DNA of 32,648 nucleotides, taken from assembly GCA_036377415.1 (NCBI GenBank), contig DASUYK010000034.1, positions 1 to 32,648 of the forward strand. The letters run 5' to 3'. The notes under the pieces were generated by a model. It worked only from the letters and a program-made list of their open reading frames with translations. It did not search any database and was not told where the DNA came from. The stretch comes from DASUPK01 sp036377415 (GTDB taxonomy: Bacteria; Actinomycetota; Thermoleophilia; Solirubrobacterales; 70-9). Below, piece after piece: positions 11,974 to 20,146 of the stretch. Position 1 is the first letter of the stretch; each line of letters starts with the position of its first letter. The translations under genes were made by a program, and so were the position numbers.

Positions 11974-12351
11974 TCAGGCCAGCCGCTGGGATTCGAGGCC
12001 GAGCCGGGCGCGAGCCTTGCGTACCGCGACCGTGGAGGTGCGGCAAGCCTTGGCGATCTGGTTGTCGGGACGCCCCGGGTCACGGTTGATCTCGAACGCG
12101 ATCCGCGCTTGGGAACGGATCTGAAGACGCTTCTCGTTTGGGGTGTCCTCGTCGATGCCCTCGAGCCCCGCCTCGCCGGCCATATCCCGCCGGCATGAGA
12201 GGCAATACAGAAGGCCGTCCTGCTTCGCCCAGGTGGTCGGCAGCCGCGGGCGCCTCACCTCGGGGGCGAAGCTCACCGTCATCTCACAGCGGGCGCAGGT
12301 CCAAGCGATGGCCTCCTCCGCGTCCGCCAGCGCCGGTTTGGACTCGGTCAT
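11974..12351 (-). CDS. zinc-ribbon plus helix-turn-helix protein, putative DNA-binding
   Basis: The ATG at 12351 is preferred over the GTG at 12360 because AGGAAGG lies just upstream at the right distance. It encodes about 125 residues. The N-terminal half has two cysteine pairs, WTCARCEM and YCLSCRRD, spaced like a zinc ribbon. The C-terminal half ends in a helix-turn-helix-like segment, RPDNQIAKACRTSTVAVRKAR. The layout suggests a small transcriptional regulator or nucleic-acid-binding protein. It is divergent from csoR with about 160 bases between the starts, so the two may share regulation. I do not recognise a named family. Confidence 0.65.
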   Translation of the reverse strand: MTESKPALADAEEAIAWTCARCEMTVSFAPEVRRPRLPTTWAKQDGLLYCLSCRRDMAGEAGLEGIDEDTPNEKRLQIRSQARIAFEINRDPGRPDNQIAKACRTSTVAVRKARARLGLESQRLA

Positions 12352-12479
12352 CGAAACCACCTTCCTGACCCTCAGGGATGGGTTTCGCGCGAGGGACGAG
12401 GGAGGAGTGCCGACGAGCGAATGCGTCCATCCCAGTGTACGGACCGGCCAGGAGGGTCCTGTGGTTGGTTGCGGCGGGA

Positions 12480-12510
12480 ACCCCTAGGGGGTATGCGTAT
12501 AATCCGCCGC
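12480..12510 (+). promoter_or_regulatory. CsoR-type operator and leaderless promoter
   Basis: The perfect palindrome CCCCTAGGGG (12481-12490), followed by GTAT, resembles CsoR operators (G/C tract palindrome bounded by TA). A consensus -10 TATAAT lies at 12498-12503, and the csoR ATG is 7 bases further on, so the expected transcription start falls on or next to the A of the ATG. The -35 is weak. Bound repressor would cover the spacer, which fits autoregulation. Confidence 0.7.
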
Positions 12511-12798
12511 ATGAACCCAGACGAAGCCCCGGGCTACATAGTCAGCAAGAAGCAGCTTCAGACCCGGCTGCGCCGGATTCGCGGGCAGGTGGAGGGGATC
12601 GAACGGATGGTCGAGGAGGACCGGTACTGCATCGACGTCCTCACCCAGATCAGCGCGGCCCAGGCTGCGCTGGACAAGGTCGCTCTCGGCCTGCTCGACG
12701 ATCACACTCGACACTGCGTGATCGAGGCCGGCGAGGACAAGCGCGACGAGCGGACCGCGGAGATGATGGGCGCGGTGGGCAGATTGCTTCGCCGCTGA
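12511..12798 (+). CDS. csoR: CsoR-family copper-sensing transcriptional repressor
   Basis: This 95-residue all-helical protein should repress its target promoter until Cu(I) binds. It carries the C-H-C ligand set C40, H65, C69, whose spacing (25 and 4) is the same as C36, H61, C65 of the Mycobacterium tuberculosis CsoR as I remember it. RLRRIRGQVEGI is the family's DNA-contact helix signature. An upstream extension of the frame to 12421 is possible, but the promoter and operator lie inside it, so ATG 12511 is the start. No copper exporter or chaperone is adjacent. The next genes are korA and korB, so the target is either itself or elsewhere. Sensing of another metal or of sulfur species (CstR-like) is less likely given the intact histidine. 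Confidence 0.9.
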   Translation: MNPDEAPGYIVSKKQLQTRLRRIRGQVEGIERMVEEDRYCIDVLTQISAAQAALDKVALGLLDDHTRHCVIEAGEDKRDERTAEMMGAVGRLLRR

Positions 12799-12870
12799 TC
12801 AGTTCGCGGCCGAACGCTCGTTCACTTGTACACTCGGACGCAGGACTCAGTGGAGGGATGAGTCCGGCAA

Positions 12871-14709
12871 GTGGAAAACAAGACCGTTGAAGAAAAGGAA
12901 CGCGTCGTCATCCGCTTTGCGGGTGACTCCGGCGATGGCATACAGCTGTCCGGGAATCTGTTCGCCGCCGAGACCGCCCTGATCGGCAACGACCTGGTCA
13001 CGCTTCCGAACTTCCCAGCCGAGATTCGCGCCCCCGCTGGAACGCTGGCCGGGGTCTCGGCCTTCCAGATTCACTTCGCCTCGCGCGAGATCCTCACCCC
13101 GGGCGGGCGGCCGAACGTGCTCGTCGCGATGAATCCGGCGGCGCTCAAGGCGAACCTCGCCGAGCTCGAGCCGGGCGGGATCGTGATCGTCAACGAGGAC
13201 GGCTTCACCAAGGGCAACCTCGGCAAGGCGCACTACGAGGCGAATCCGCTCGAGGACGGATCGCTGGACGGCTATCAGCTCTTCTGCGTCCCGATGACCT
13301 CGATGACCGTGCGGGCGACCGAGGGGATCGACGAGATCACGTCCCGCGACGCGGCTCGCTCGAAGAACTTCTTCGCGCTGGGCCTGGTGTCGTGGATGTA
13401 CAGCCGGCCGACTGACCCGACCGTTCGCTGGATCGGGCAGAAGTTCGACTCGAAGCCGCCGATTCGCGACGCCAACCTGGCCGCCTTCCGCGCCGGCTTC
13501 AACTTCGGGGAGACGGCCGAGCTGCTCCAGGTGAGCTTCCAGGTGAAGGCGGCGCCGGCCGAGCCCGGCACCTACCGCGCCGTCAACGGGACCACGGCAA
13601 CCGCGATCGGGCTGATCGCCGCGAGCGTCCGCAGCGGCCTGCCGCTCTTCCTCGCCAGTTATCCGATCACGCCCGCATCCGAGCTCCTCCATGAGCTCTC
13701 CCGCCAGCGTCGCTTCGGGGTCCGCACCGTCCAGGCGGAGGACGAGATCGCCGCCGCCAACATGGCGCTCGGTGCCGCCTTCGGCGGCCAGCTCGGGGTG
13801 ACCGCGACCAGCGGTCCGGGGATGGACCTGAAGGCCGAGACCGTGGGCCTCGCGGTCGCCCTCGAGCTCCCTCTCCTGGTGATCGACGTCCAGCGCGCCG
13901 GCCCCTCGACGGGAATGCCGACGAAGACCGAGCAAGGGGACCTGCTCTCCGCGATCCACGGCCGCCACGGGGAGTCCCCGCTTCCGGTGATAGCGGCCTC
14001 GACGCCCGCGGACTGCTTCGAGACGGCGCTCGAAGCGGCCCGGATCGCGATCGCCTACCGGACCCCGGTGATCCTGCTCTCGGACACGTTCCTGGCGAAC
14101 TCGTCGGAACCCTGGCGCCTGCCGGAGGTGGCGGACCTTCCGGAGATCGATCCGGCGTTCGCGACGGAGGCGGAGGGCGCCGACGGATTCCAGCCGTACG
14201 CCCGCGACGATCGCGGGGCCCGGCCCTGGGCGGTCCCGGGCACGCCGGGGCTCGCCCACGTGATCGGCGGTCTCGAGAAGGAGGACATCACGGGCGAGAT
14301 CAGCTACGAGCCGGACAACCACGCGCGGATGACCGAGCTGCGCGCCGCCAAGGTCGCGGGGATCGCGGGCGAGATCGCGGAGCTCGTTCCCGACGATCCG
14401 GACGGGGCGGATCTGCTGGTCCTGGGCTGGGGGTCGACGTACGGAGCGATCACCGGGGCGGCGCGGCGAATCCGCCGGCGCGGCGGTCGCGTCGCCTGCG
14501 CGCACCTGCGCTATCTGAACCCGCTCCCGCGGAACACGGGCGAGCTGGTCCGTTCCTACGAGAAGGTCCTGATTCCCGAGACCAACACCGGCCAGCTCTG
14601 GCGAATCATCCGCGCCGAGTTCCTCGTCGACGCGCTTCGCTACAACAAGATGGAGGGCCTTCCGATCTTCGCGGAGGAGCTCGACGAGGTGATCGGCGCC
14701 CACCTATGA
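12871..14709 (+). CDS. korA: 2-oxoacid:ferredoxin oxidoreductase subunit alpha (gamma-alpha fusion)
   Basis: This subunit forms, with the next gene, an enzyme that decarboxylates a 2-oxoacid (most likely 2-oxoglutarate) to an acyl-CoA while reducing ferredoxin. GTG start with GGAGGGATGAG upstream. Residues about 10-190 are the gamma domain (RFAGDSGDGIQLSGN, then PAEIRAPAG). From about 205 the pyrimidine-binding alpha domain follows, with YPITPASELLHEL at 264, QAEDEIAAANMALGAAFGG and the TSGPGMDLKAE loop. About 610 residues with gamma fused in front of alpha is the usual KorA layout in actinobacteria. It links the oxidative or reductive citrate cycle with ferredoxin instead of NADH. The gap to korB is 13 bases, so they form one operon. 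Substrate choice cannot be read directly. Confidence 0.9.
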   Translation: MENKTVEEKERVVIRFAGDSGDGIQLSGNLFAAETALIGNDLVTLPNFPAEIRAPAGTLAGVSAFQIHFASREILTPGGRPNVLVAMNPAALKANLAELEPGGIVIVNEDGFTKGNLGKAHYEANPLEDGSLDGYQLFCVPMTSMTVRATEGIDEITSRDAARSKNFFALGLVSWMYSRPTDPTVRWIGQKFDSKPPIRDANLAAFRAGFNFGETAELLQVSFQVKAAPAEPGTYRAVNGTTATAIGLIAASVRSGLPLFLASYPITPASELLHELSRQRRFGVRTVQAEDEIAAANMALGAAFGGQLGVTATSGPGMDLKAETVGLAVALELPLLVIDVQRAGPSTGMPTKTEQGDLLSAIHGRHGESPLPVIAASTPADCFETALEAARIAIAYRTPVILLSDTFLANSSEPWRLPEVADLPEIDPAFATEAEGADGFQPYARDDRGARPWAVPGTPGLAHVIGGLEKEDITGEISYEPDNHARMTELRAAKVAGIAGEIAELVPDDPDGADLLVLGWGSTYGAITGAARRIRRRGGRVACAHLRYLNPLPRNTGELVRSYEKVLIPETNTGQLWRIIRAEFLVDALRYNKMEGLPIFAEELDEVIGAHL

Positions 14710-14722
14710 GATCGGCATCCGA

Positions 14723-15784
14723 ATGAGCGAGACGAACGGACACCAGGGGAACGGCGGAGCGCCCGCGGCGGCGGAGGCCGGCGGAACCGTCACGCTGACG
14801 AAGAAGGACTTCGCCTCGGACCAGGAGACGAGGTGGTGCCCGGGCTGCGGCGACTACGCGATCCTCGCGACGGTCCAGCAGTTCCTGCCGGAGCTCGGAA
14901 TCCCGCCGGAGCGGATCGTCTTCGTCGCCGGGATCGGCTGCTCGGGCCGCTTCGCTTACTACATGAGCACCTACGGCGTTCACGGGATCCACGGCCGCGC
15001 CCCGGCGCTCGCGACCGGACTGGCGCTCTCGCGCCCCGACCTCTCGGTCTGGGTCGTGACCGGTGACGGCGACGCTCTCTCGATCGGCGGCAACCACCTG
15101 ATCCACGCCCTCCGGCGGAACGTGCCGATCAACGTCCTGCTCTTCAACAATCAGATCTACGGACTCACGAAGGGCCAGTATTCGCCGACGAGCGAGGAGG
15201 GCAAGGTCACGAAGTCGACCCCGTTCGGGTCCCAGGACCATCCCTTCAACCCGATCGCTCTCGCCCTGGGCGCGGACGCCGGATTCGTCGCCCGGACCGT
15301 GGACACGGACCGCGACCACGAGACCGAGGTGCTGCGGGCGGCCGCCGCGCATCGGGGGTCCTCATTCATCGAGATCTACCAGAACTGCAATGTGTTCAAC
15401 GACGGCGCCTTCGACGCGGTCCGCGGCAAGGCGAAGGCCGAGAACCAGATTCGCCTCGTCGACGGAGAGCCGGTCCGCTTCGGCGCCGACGGGGAGCGCG
15501 GCGTCGTCCGGGGGCCCGACGGGCGGCTGAAGGTAGCCGAGGTGAGCGAGGTGGGGGAGGGCGCGCTCGTGGTGCACGACGCCGACGATGCAACCCTCGC
15601 GTATGCGCTGGCACGACTCGCTGATCGGCCGACTGGACCCACTCCGATCGGCGTCCTCCGCGCCAGCGTGCGGCCGATCTACGCCGAGGGGGTGACCGAG
15701 GAGCTCGCCGCCGCGCGCGACGGCCTCGGCGACGGCGATCTCTCCTCGCTGCTTCGCTCGGGCGACACCTGGACGGTCGAATAG
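14723..15784 (+). CDS. korB: 2-oxoacid:ferredoxin oxidoreductase subunit beta
   Basis: This 353-residue protein is the thiamine diphosphate and iron-sulfur subunit. The N-terminal CPGCGDY (C39, C42) and GIGCSGR (C73), plus a later cysteine in IYQNCNVF, fit the four ligands of the single [4Fe-4S] cluster of two-subunit enzymes. The thiamine/Mg motif is GDGDALSIGGNHLIHALRRN (114 onward), followed by LLFNNQIYGLTKGQYSPTS. Length and motifs match KorB of the 2-oxoglutarate type. Residues 1-25 are a low-complexity Gly/Ala extension. Ferredoxin itself is not encoded nearby. It is translated from ATG 14723, 13 bases after korA. Confidence 0.9.
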   Translation: MSETNGHQGNGGAPAAAEAGGTVTLTKKDFASDQETRWCPGCGDYAILATVQQFLPELGIPPERIVFVAGIGCSGRFAYYMSTYGVHGIHGRAPALATGLALSRPDLSVWVVTGDGDALSIGGNHLIHALRRNVPINVLLFNNQIYGLTKGQYSPTSEEGKVTKSTPFGSQDHPFNPIALALGADAGFVARTVDTDRDHETEVLRAAAAHRGSSFIEIYQNCNVFNDGAFDAVRGKAKAENQIRLVDGEPVRFGADGERGVVRGPDGRLKVAEVSEVGEGALVVHDADDATLAYALARLADRPTGPTPIGVLRASVRPIYAEGVTEELAAARDGLGDGDLSSLLRSGDTWTVE

Positions 15785-15850
15785 CGGCACGCTCGGTTCG
15801 CCTCGGCCCGTGCGTGGACCGGGCGGAATCCCGGTGTTCTCCACGGATGT

Positions 15851-15925
15851 CCCGCCGCGGGCGGGGGGAAAGACTGCCGGTGGAAGTAGCGGAGAGACAA
15901 GATCGATGGAGCCCCGGAAGGCTCC
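15851..15925 (+). promoter_or_regulatory. hairpins in the leader of the coiled-coil protein gene
   Basis: In the 159 bases between korB and the next gene, CCCGCC-GCG-GGCGGG (15851-15865) forms a tight 6-base stem that may end korAB transcription, although no T-run follows. GGAGCC (15908-15913) pairs with GGCTCC (15920-15925) just before the ribosome site AAAGGAGG. Function is unproven. Confidence 0.35.
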
Positions 15926-15943
15926 GAAAGGAGGAATGGGCAG

Positions 15944-16303
15944 ATGGCAACCCGGACCGAGGAAGGCGAGACCGGTGTCACCGAGTACCTGGAGCAAGCC
16001 GTGGAGGACCTGAACGAGGCCCGCCACCGGGCCGGCGACGAGGTCCGCGCGAGCATCGATTCCGCGATCGGCCGGGCCCGTGAGGCGCTCGACGACCTCA
16101 GGGTCGATGCGAAGGAGCGCGCCGACCGGCTGCGCACCCGCGCCGAGGACAGGACGTCGGAGTGGCAGCAGACGCTCGAGGGTGCGACCGAGGACGCTCG
16201 GCGTGAGCTCGGCGTGCGGGCGGTTCGCGCACAGCGGACGAAGGACGCGCTCGACGCCCTCGCCGACGAGATCAAGCGCCACAAGAAGGAGATCGCCGAT
16301 TGA
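15944..16303 (+). CDS. helical coiled-coil (apolipoprotein-like) protein of unknown function
   Basis: 119 residues from ATG 15944, with AAAGGAGG about 9 bases before the start. Almost the whole chain is charged and predicted helical with heptad character (for example LEQAVEDLNEARHRAGDEVRAS, AREALDDLRVDAKERADRLRTRAED and DALADEIKRHKKEIAD). There is no cysteine, signal peptide or membrane segment. It resembles small amphipathic helical stress or surface-associating proteins, but I cannot name a family. It precedes the response regulator by 33 bases and could share its transcript. Confidence 0.7.
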   Translation: MATRTEEGETGVTEYLEQAVEDLNEARHRAGDEVRASIDSAIGRAREALDDLRVDAKERADRLRTRAEDRTSEWQQTLEGATEDARRELGVRAVRAQRTKDALDALADEIKRHKKEIAD

Positions 16304-16336
16304 CGGTCGACGGGTGCGGTCCCGGATGGCTACGCG

Positions 16337-16993
16337 ATGACCGAGGACCGACCGGCTAGCGACGGAGGCGAGGCGATCTCGATAATCCTCGCGGACGATC
16401 ACGAGATCGTCCGCGACGGCTTGAAGCGGATCGTGGAGGCGGAGGGCGACATGGAGGTCGTCGGCGAAGCCGGTGACGCCGAGAACGCCCGCCGCCGCAC
16501 CTCAGGCCTGAAGCCGAGCGTGCTCGTGCTCGACCTGAACATGCCGGGCGAGCCCAGCCTCGCCTCGATCCCATCGATGCAGGAGGCTTCCCCCGGCACC
16601 GCGGTGGTCGTCCTGACGATGCAGGACGACCCCGCGTTCGCCCGCGAGGCCTTCCGTCAGGGGGCGAAGGCGTTCGTCGTCAAGCACGCCGCCGGATCCG
16701 AGCTCGTCGATGCGATCCGGGCTGCGGCGAAGGGCGACACCTACATCAACCCGGTGCTGGGAGCCCGTCTCGCGGCCGAGCCCGAGGGCCCGCCCGGGGG
16801 GCTCACCCCCCGCGAGATCGAGGTCCTGAGGCTGGTCGCCGCCGGTCACACGAATCCGGAGATCGCCGGGAAGCTCGTGATCAGCATTCGCACGGTGGAG
16901 ACCCATCGGGCCGCTATTCACCGAAAGCTCAACACCAACAGCCGCGCCGAGGTGGTCGCGTTCGCCCGCGAGCACGGGCTGGTCGAGGACTAG
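16337..16993 (+). CDS. NarL/FixJ-family response regulator (LuxR-type HTH)
   Basis: A 218-residue two-component response regulator. The receiver domain (about 14-130) has acidic pair D20-D21 (LADDHEIVRDG), phospho-acceptor D66 in VLDLNMPG, the LTMQD threonine region and a lysine in FVVKHA. The LuxR-type DNA-binding domain (about 150-212) reads LTPREIEVLRLVAAGHTNPEIA...SIRTVETHRAAIHRKL, with every typical residue present. Phosphorylation should allow dimerisation and DNA binding. The neighbouring histidine kinase on the opposite strand, of the HisKA_3 type that pairs with NarL regulators, is the likely partner. Their stop codons touch at 16993/16994, so they are convergent rather than co-transcribed. 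Confidence 0.9.
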   Translation: MTEDRPASDGGEAISIILADDHEIVRDGLKRIVEAEGDMEVVGEAGDAENARRRTSGLKPSVLVLDLNMPGEPSLASIPSMQEASPGTAVVVLTMQDDPAFAREAFRQGAKAFVVKHAAGSELVDAIRAAAKGDTYINPVLGARLAAEPEGPPGGLTPREIEVLRLVAAGHTNPEIAGKLVISIRTVETHRAAIHRKLNTNSRAEVVAFAREHGLVED

Positions 16994-18607
16994 TTAGGCG
17001 GCCGGAAGCTCCGCGTACACCCTCGTGCCCTTGCCCGGCGCGGACTCGACCTCGAGCCGGCCGCCCACGAGGGAGACGCGCTCCTGCATCCCGACCAGGC
17101 CGAAGCTCCGCTCGGCTGTATCCAGATCGAAGCCCGAGCCGTCGTCGGCCACGCTCACCTCGATCAGCCGCTCGGAGCGGCTCACCGTGACTGAGATCTG
17201 CGCGGGCTCCGCGTGCTTGATCGCGTTGTTGGTCGCCTCCTGCACGAGGCGATAGATCGTCGCCTCGAGGTCGGCGCGGAGCCGCCCGTGGCCGGGGTCG
17301 TCCTCGGCGGAGAGGTCGACGTCGACGTCGATGTCGACATCGAAACGCTCGCTCGAACGACGCGCGAGGGACTCGATCGCCGGTCCGACGCCGAGCTCGT
17401 CGAGGACCGATGGACGCAGCTCGGTGATCAGCCCCTGGAGATTGCGGATGCCGCGGTCGACGTGCTCGATCGCGGTCTGCCGCGACATTGGCGGCAGCGC
17501 ACCCTCCTTCGCCGAAACCTCCAGGATCACGCTCAGCGCGCCCAGCTCCTGCAGTGTCTCGTCGTGGAGCTCGCGGGCCCAGCGGCGGCGCTCACGCTCG
17601 GATGCCTCGAGGGATAGCCGCAGCTTCTCCGCCTCCACGGCCTGGACGGTGACGATCGTGGTCGCCGCGCTGGCCGCGAAGGACTCGAAGACCTTCTCGT
17701 CGTTGCCGTCGAAGCCGCCCGCGTCGCGCCCGGCGAAGGCGACGAGCAGGGCGCGTGGTCGCTCTCGCAGCTCCATCGGGGCGACGAGCACCGGCAGTCC
17801 GCGCAACTCGGGCACTTCGGCCTGAAGGTCGTTAAGCCACGTCTTCGCGTCCCTCACCGTGCGGCCAGCCAGCGCCCCCGGGCAATCGCCGGCCGTCGCC
17901 GCGATCTCGAGGTCGCTGCCATCCGAGATCAGGAGCATCGCCTGAGCCGCGCCGACGACGCCGCGGCCGCGCTTCACGATCAGCTCGACAAGATCGCCGA
18001 GCTCGATCGCGCTCGACACGGTCCGCGAGATGTCCGAGCTCGCTTCGAGCCCCCGAAGGGCCTTCTCCAGTTCGTCGCGGCGCCGGTCGAGCCCCTCGTA
18101 GAGCCGTGCGTTCTCGATCGCGACCCCGGTCCATGCGGCGAGCACCACGACCACCTGCTCGTCCATTTCGTCGAACTCGATACCCCCCTCCTTCTCGGTC
18201 AGGTAGAGGTTCCCCCACGCCTCGCCGCGGACCAGGACCGGCGTGCCGAGGAAGGTCCTCATCTCCGGATGTCCGGGCGGGAACCCGTACGAGCGGGCGT
18301 GGGCGCTGACGTCCCCGAGCCGGAGGGGGCGCGGATCCCGAATCAGCTCACCCAGCACGCCCCGGCCACGCGGCAGCGGGCCGATCTCGCGACGTGTCTG
18401 CTCGTCGATCCCGACATGCAGGAAGCGCTCGAGCCCGCTCCCGTCCTCGTTCAGGATCCCGAGGGCGGCGTATGAGGCGCCGGTCAAGTCACGGGCCGCC
18501 TCGAGGACGCGGCCGAGGAGGGCCTCCAGATCGAGCTCCGAGACGATCGTCCGGCCGACCTCGAGCAGCTGTCCCAGCCGCTCGTCGGTGAGGCGTGCCT
18601 CGTTCAA
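16994..18607 (-). CDS. GAF-domain sensor histidine kinase, DosS/DevS-like
   Basis: 537 residues from TTG 18607. Two GAF domains (about 20-170 and 190-325) precede a HisKA_3 dimerisation segment with phospho-acceptor H348 (RELHDETLQELG) and a HATPase_c domain (VQEATNNAIKHAEP, DDGSGFD, GLVGMQERV) to the end. No membrane segment is seen, so it is cytosolic. The first GAF has the DosS-like stretch GFPPGHPEMRTFLGTPV and GNLYLTEKEGG. From memory, H113 aligns with the haem-binding H149 of mycobacterial DosS, and H103 with H139, which would make it a gas or redox sensor; this alignment is my inference. It should phosphorylate the adjacent NarL-type regulator. The ribosome site before TTG is weak. Confidence 0.88.
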   Translation of the reverse strand: MNEARLTDERLGQLLEVGRTIVSELDLEALLGRVLEAARDLTGASYAALGILNEDGSGLERFLHVGIDEQTRREIGPLPRGRGVLGELIRDPRPLRLGDVSAHARSYGFPPGHPEMRTFLGTPVLVRGEAWGNLYLTEKEGGIEFDEMDEQVVVVLAAWTGVAIENARLYEGLDRRRDELEKALRGLEASSDISRTVSSAIELGDLVELIVKRGRGVVGAAQAMLLISDGSDLEIAATAGDCPGALAGRTVRDAKTWLNDLQAEVPELRGLPVLVAPMELRERPRALLVAFAGRDAGGFDGNDEKVFESFAASAATTIVTVQAVEAEKLRLSLEASERERRRWARELHDETLQELGALSVILEVSAKEGALPPMSRQTAIEHVDRGIRNLQGLITELRPSVLDELGVGPAIESLARRSSERFDVDIDVDVDLSAEDDPGHGRLRADLEATIYRLVQEATNNAIKHAEPAQISVTVSRSERLIEVSVADDGSGFDLDTAERSFGLVGMQERVSLVGGRLEVESAPGKGTRVYAELPAA

Positions 18608-18672
18608 GTTGGCCGGCGCCCCATCTCGCTCAAGATCTCCGCCTTTCAGTCACACATGTTTCCTGGCGCCCG

Positions 18673-18692
18673 AAAAACGTCGCGTCCGCGAC
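18673..18692 (-). terminator. intrinsic terminator after the baeRF gene
   Basis: On the minus strand GTCGC-GGAC-GCGAC forms a 5-base stem with a tetraloop, followed by G and five T. It lies about 90 bases after the eRF1-like gene and before the kinase gene, so it would separate the two. The same bases (GTCGCG-TC-CGCGAC) are also a palindrome that could be an operator for the kinase. Confidence 0.5.
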
Positions 18693-18783
18693 TGGAGACT
18701 ACATCGGATGGGGGGACATACTCGATCGACGAGCTTTCGGCCATGGGGTTGAGCATGGTCGGCGGCCCCGGATCGGGGGCCGT

Positions 18784-19941
18784 TCAGTAGCGGAGCAGGG
18801 CGACCACACCGCCCTGCTCGGCGAGCGCCTCGGCGCTCGATCCCTCCACCGGTGTGACCGCGGCGCCGGTGGACAGGGCGAGCTCGACCAGCCGCTCGCT
18901 CAGCCCCGGCCCGTCCGCGCGGGCAGGCCCGGCAAGCTCCACCGGCACCCCGGAGTAGTCGCGTCCGGGGTCGTAGACGAGATGCTCGACTCGCCCCTCC
19001 TGCAGCGCCTGGAGGGTCTCCTGGACGCCGAGCGAGCTGCGCCCCTCGGCGTACGCAGCCTCCTTGATCCGGTCGATCAGCGAGGTCTCCCTGGCCCGGT
19101 TGAGCTGCGGAAGCATCCCCTCGACCCGCCGCTCGAGCTGCGCGGTCGGTTCCGCGATCAGATCGGCCTCGTCGGCATGGGTCAGCCCCGCGCCGAAGCC
19201 CTCGGCGAACTTGCGGGTGTAGCGCTCGTCGCCGAAGACGAGCGTTTCCCGCCAGCCTCGCTTCCTCGCCTCGCCGCGCGCGAGCTCGCCGGTCTGCTCG
19301 GCGAACCGCTCGCGAGTGTCCTCCATCCGCTGGTCGTACTGGTCGCGCCCCGAGGCCGAGACCGCCTCGCCGCGGGCCGGGTCGCGCGGCCTCTGCGCCT
19401 TGCGCTCGCGCCAGTCCTCACCGAAGTACTCGAGCTCCCAGCTGTGCAGCTGCTCCACCCGGCCGATTCGCCAATCGAGCAGGCGGACCCGCTCCGACGA
19501 CACCGCCGCGATCCCGAGGGGCGCGCCATCATCGAGCAGCGCCAACAGAGGGTGGATCTGCGCGACCGGCCCCCGGAGGACCTCGGTCCGGCGTGGCGGG
19601 ATCTGGGTGGTGTACCAGCGCTCCTCGCCCTCGCTCCGGGCCACCTCGACGAATCCGATCAGCCCGCGATGCTCGCCCTTGCGCTCCTCCTCCAGGGCGC
19701 GCTCGAGCCGGGCCACGGTCTCCCTGAGCGCCAGCCGCGCCTCGTGATCCGCGGCGCCGTCGCCTCCGTCGCCGGTCACCTTTGAGAGCCCGTTGCGCAC
19801 GGCCGTCCGCCAGCCGTTGCTCCGGTCTCCGGGTTCGATACTGACGTACAGCGAGAGCACGCCGTTCGGCGGCCGCCAGGCCAGCAGCTGGCGGGGCGTC
19901 TCCTGGTTCGGTGGGTTGAGCAAGTCGGGGTCCGGGATCAT
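18784..19941 (-). CDS. bacterial eRF1-like (baeRF/VLRF1-type) protein
   Basis: 385 residues from ATG 19941. The open frame extends upstream, but that extension has no protein-like character and overlaps the archease promoter. The N-terminal part (LLAWRPPNGVLSLYVSIEPG) resembles the start of the bacterial eRF1-like families. The middle has a strand/helix domain (LALLDDGAPLGIAAVSSERVRLLDWRIG). The C-terminal part (SSLGVQETLQALQEGRVEHLVYDPG) resembles eRF1 domain 3 and the L7Ae-like fold. I see no GGQ tripeptide, so classical peptidyl-tRNA hydrolysis by that loop is not supported; other baeRF families also lack it. A role in ribosome rescue or tRNA processing is inferred from the family and from the neighbouring archease and RtcB genes. 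Confidence 0.72.
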   Translation of the reverse strand: MIPDPDLLNPPNQETPRQLLAWRPPNGVLSLYVSIEPGDRSNGWRTAVRNGLSKVTGDGGDGAADHEARLALRETVARLERALEEERKGEHRGLIGFVEVARSEGEERWYTTQIPPRRTEVLRGPVAQIHPLLALLDDGAPLGIAAVSSERVRLLDWRIGRVEQLHSWELEYFGEDWRERKAQRPRDPARGEAVSASGRDQYDQRMEDTRERFAEQTGELARGEARKRGWRETLVFGDERYTRKFAEGFGAGLTHADEADLIAEPTAQLERRVEGMLPQLNRARETSLIDRIKEAAYAEGRSSLGVQETLQALQEGRVEHLVYDPGRDYSGVPVELAGPARADGPGLSERLVELALSTGAAVTPVEGSSAEALAEQGGVVALLRY

Positions 19942-20146
19942 CCGGCGAGTACGGGTCGCATCTCCTCCGGGAAGACTGACACCACGTCGTCGATCTCGCC
20001 ATGCGACACGTGCCGGCGAGACGGGTCCCGGGGAAATCGCGGACCGGCTGCGCTCGAGCGGGAGTCGGCGCCGCTCGCGGCAGCCGATGGTCGGCATCAC
20101 CCGTGGGCGGACGGCACGGATCGTAATCTCGGCGTGGTCGAATTCC

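Noticed and set aside
12847..14703. 618-codon minus-strand frame opposite korA
   Set aside because: Shadow; korA motifs are unmistakable on the plus strand.
18763..18782. CGGCCCC/GGGGCCG hairpin just after the baeRF stop
   Set aside because: No T-run and too close to the stop; the hairpin at 18679-18692 with five T is the better terminator.
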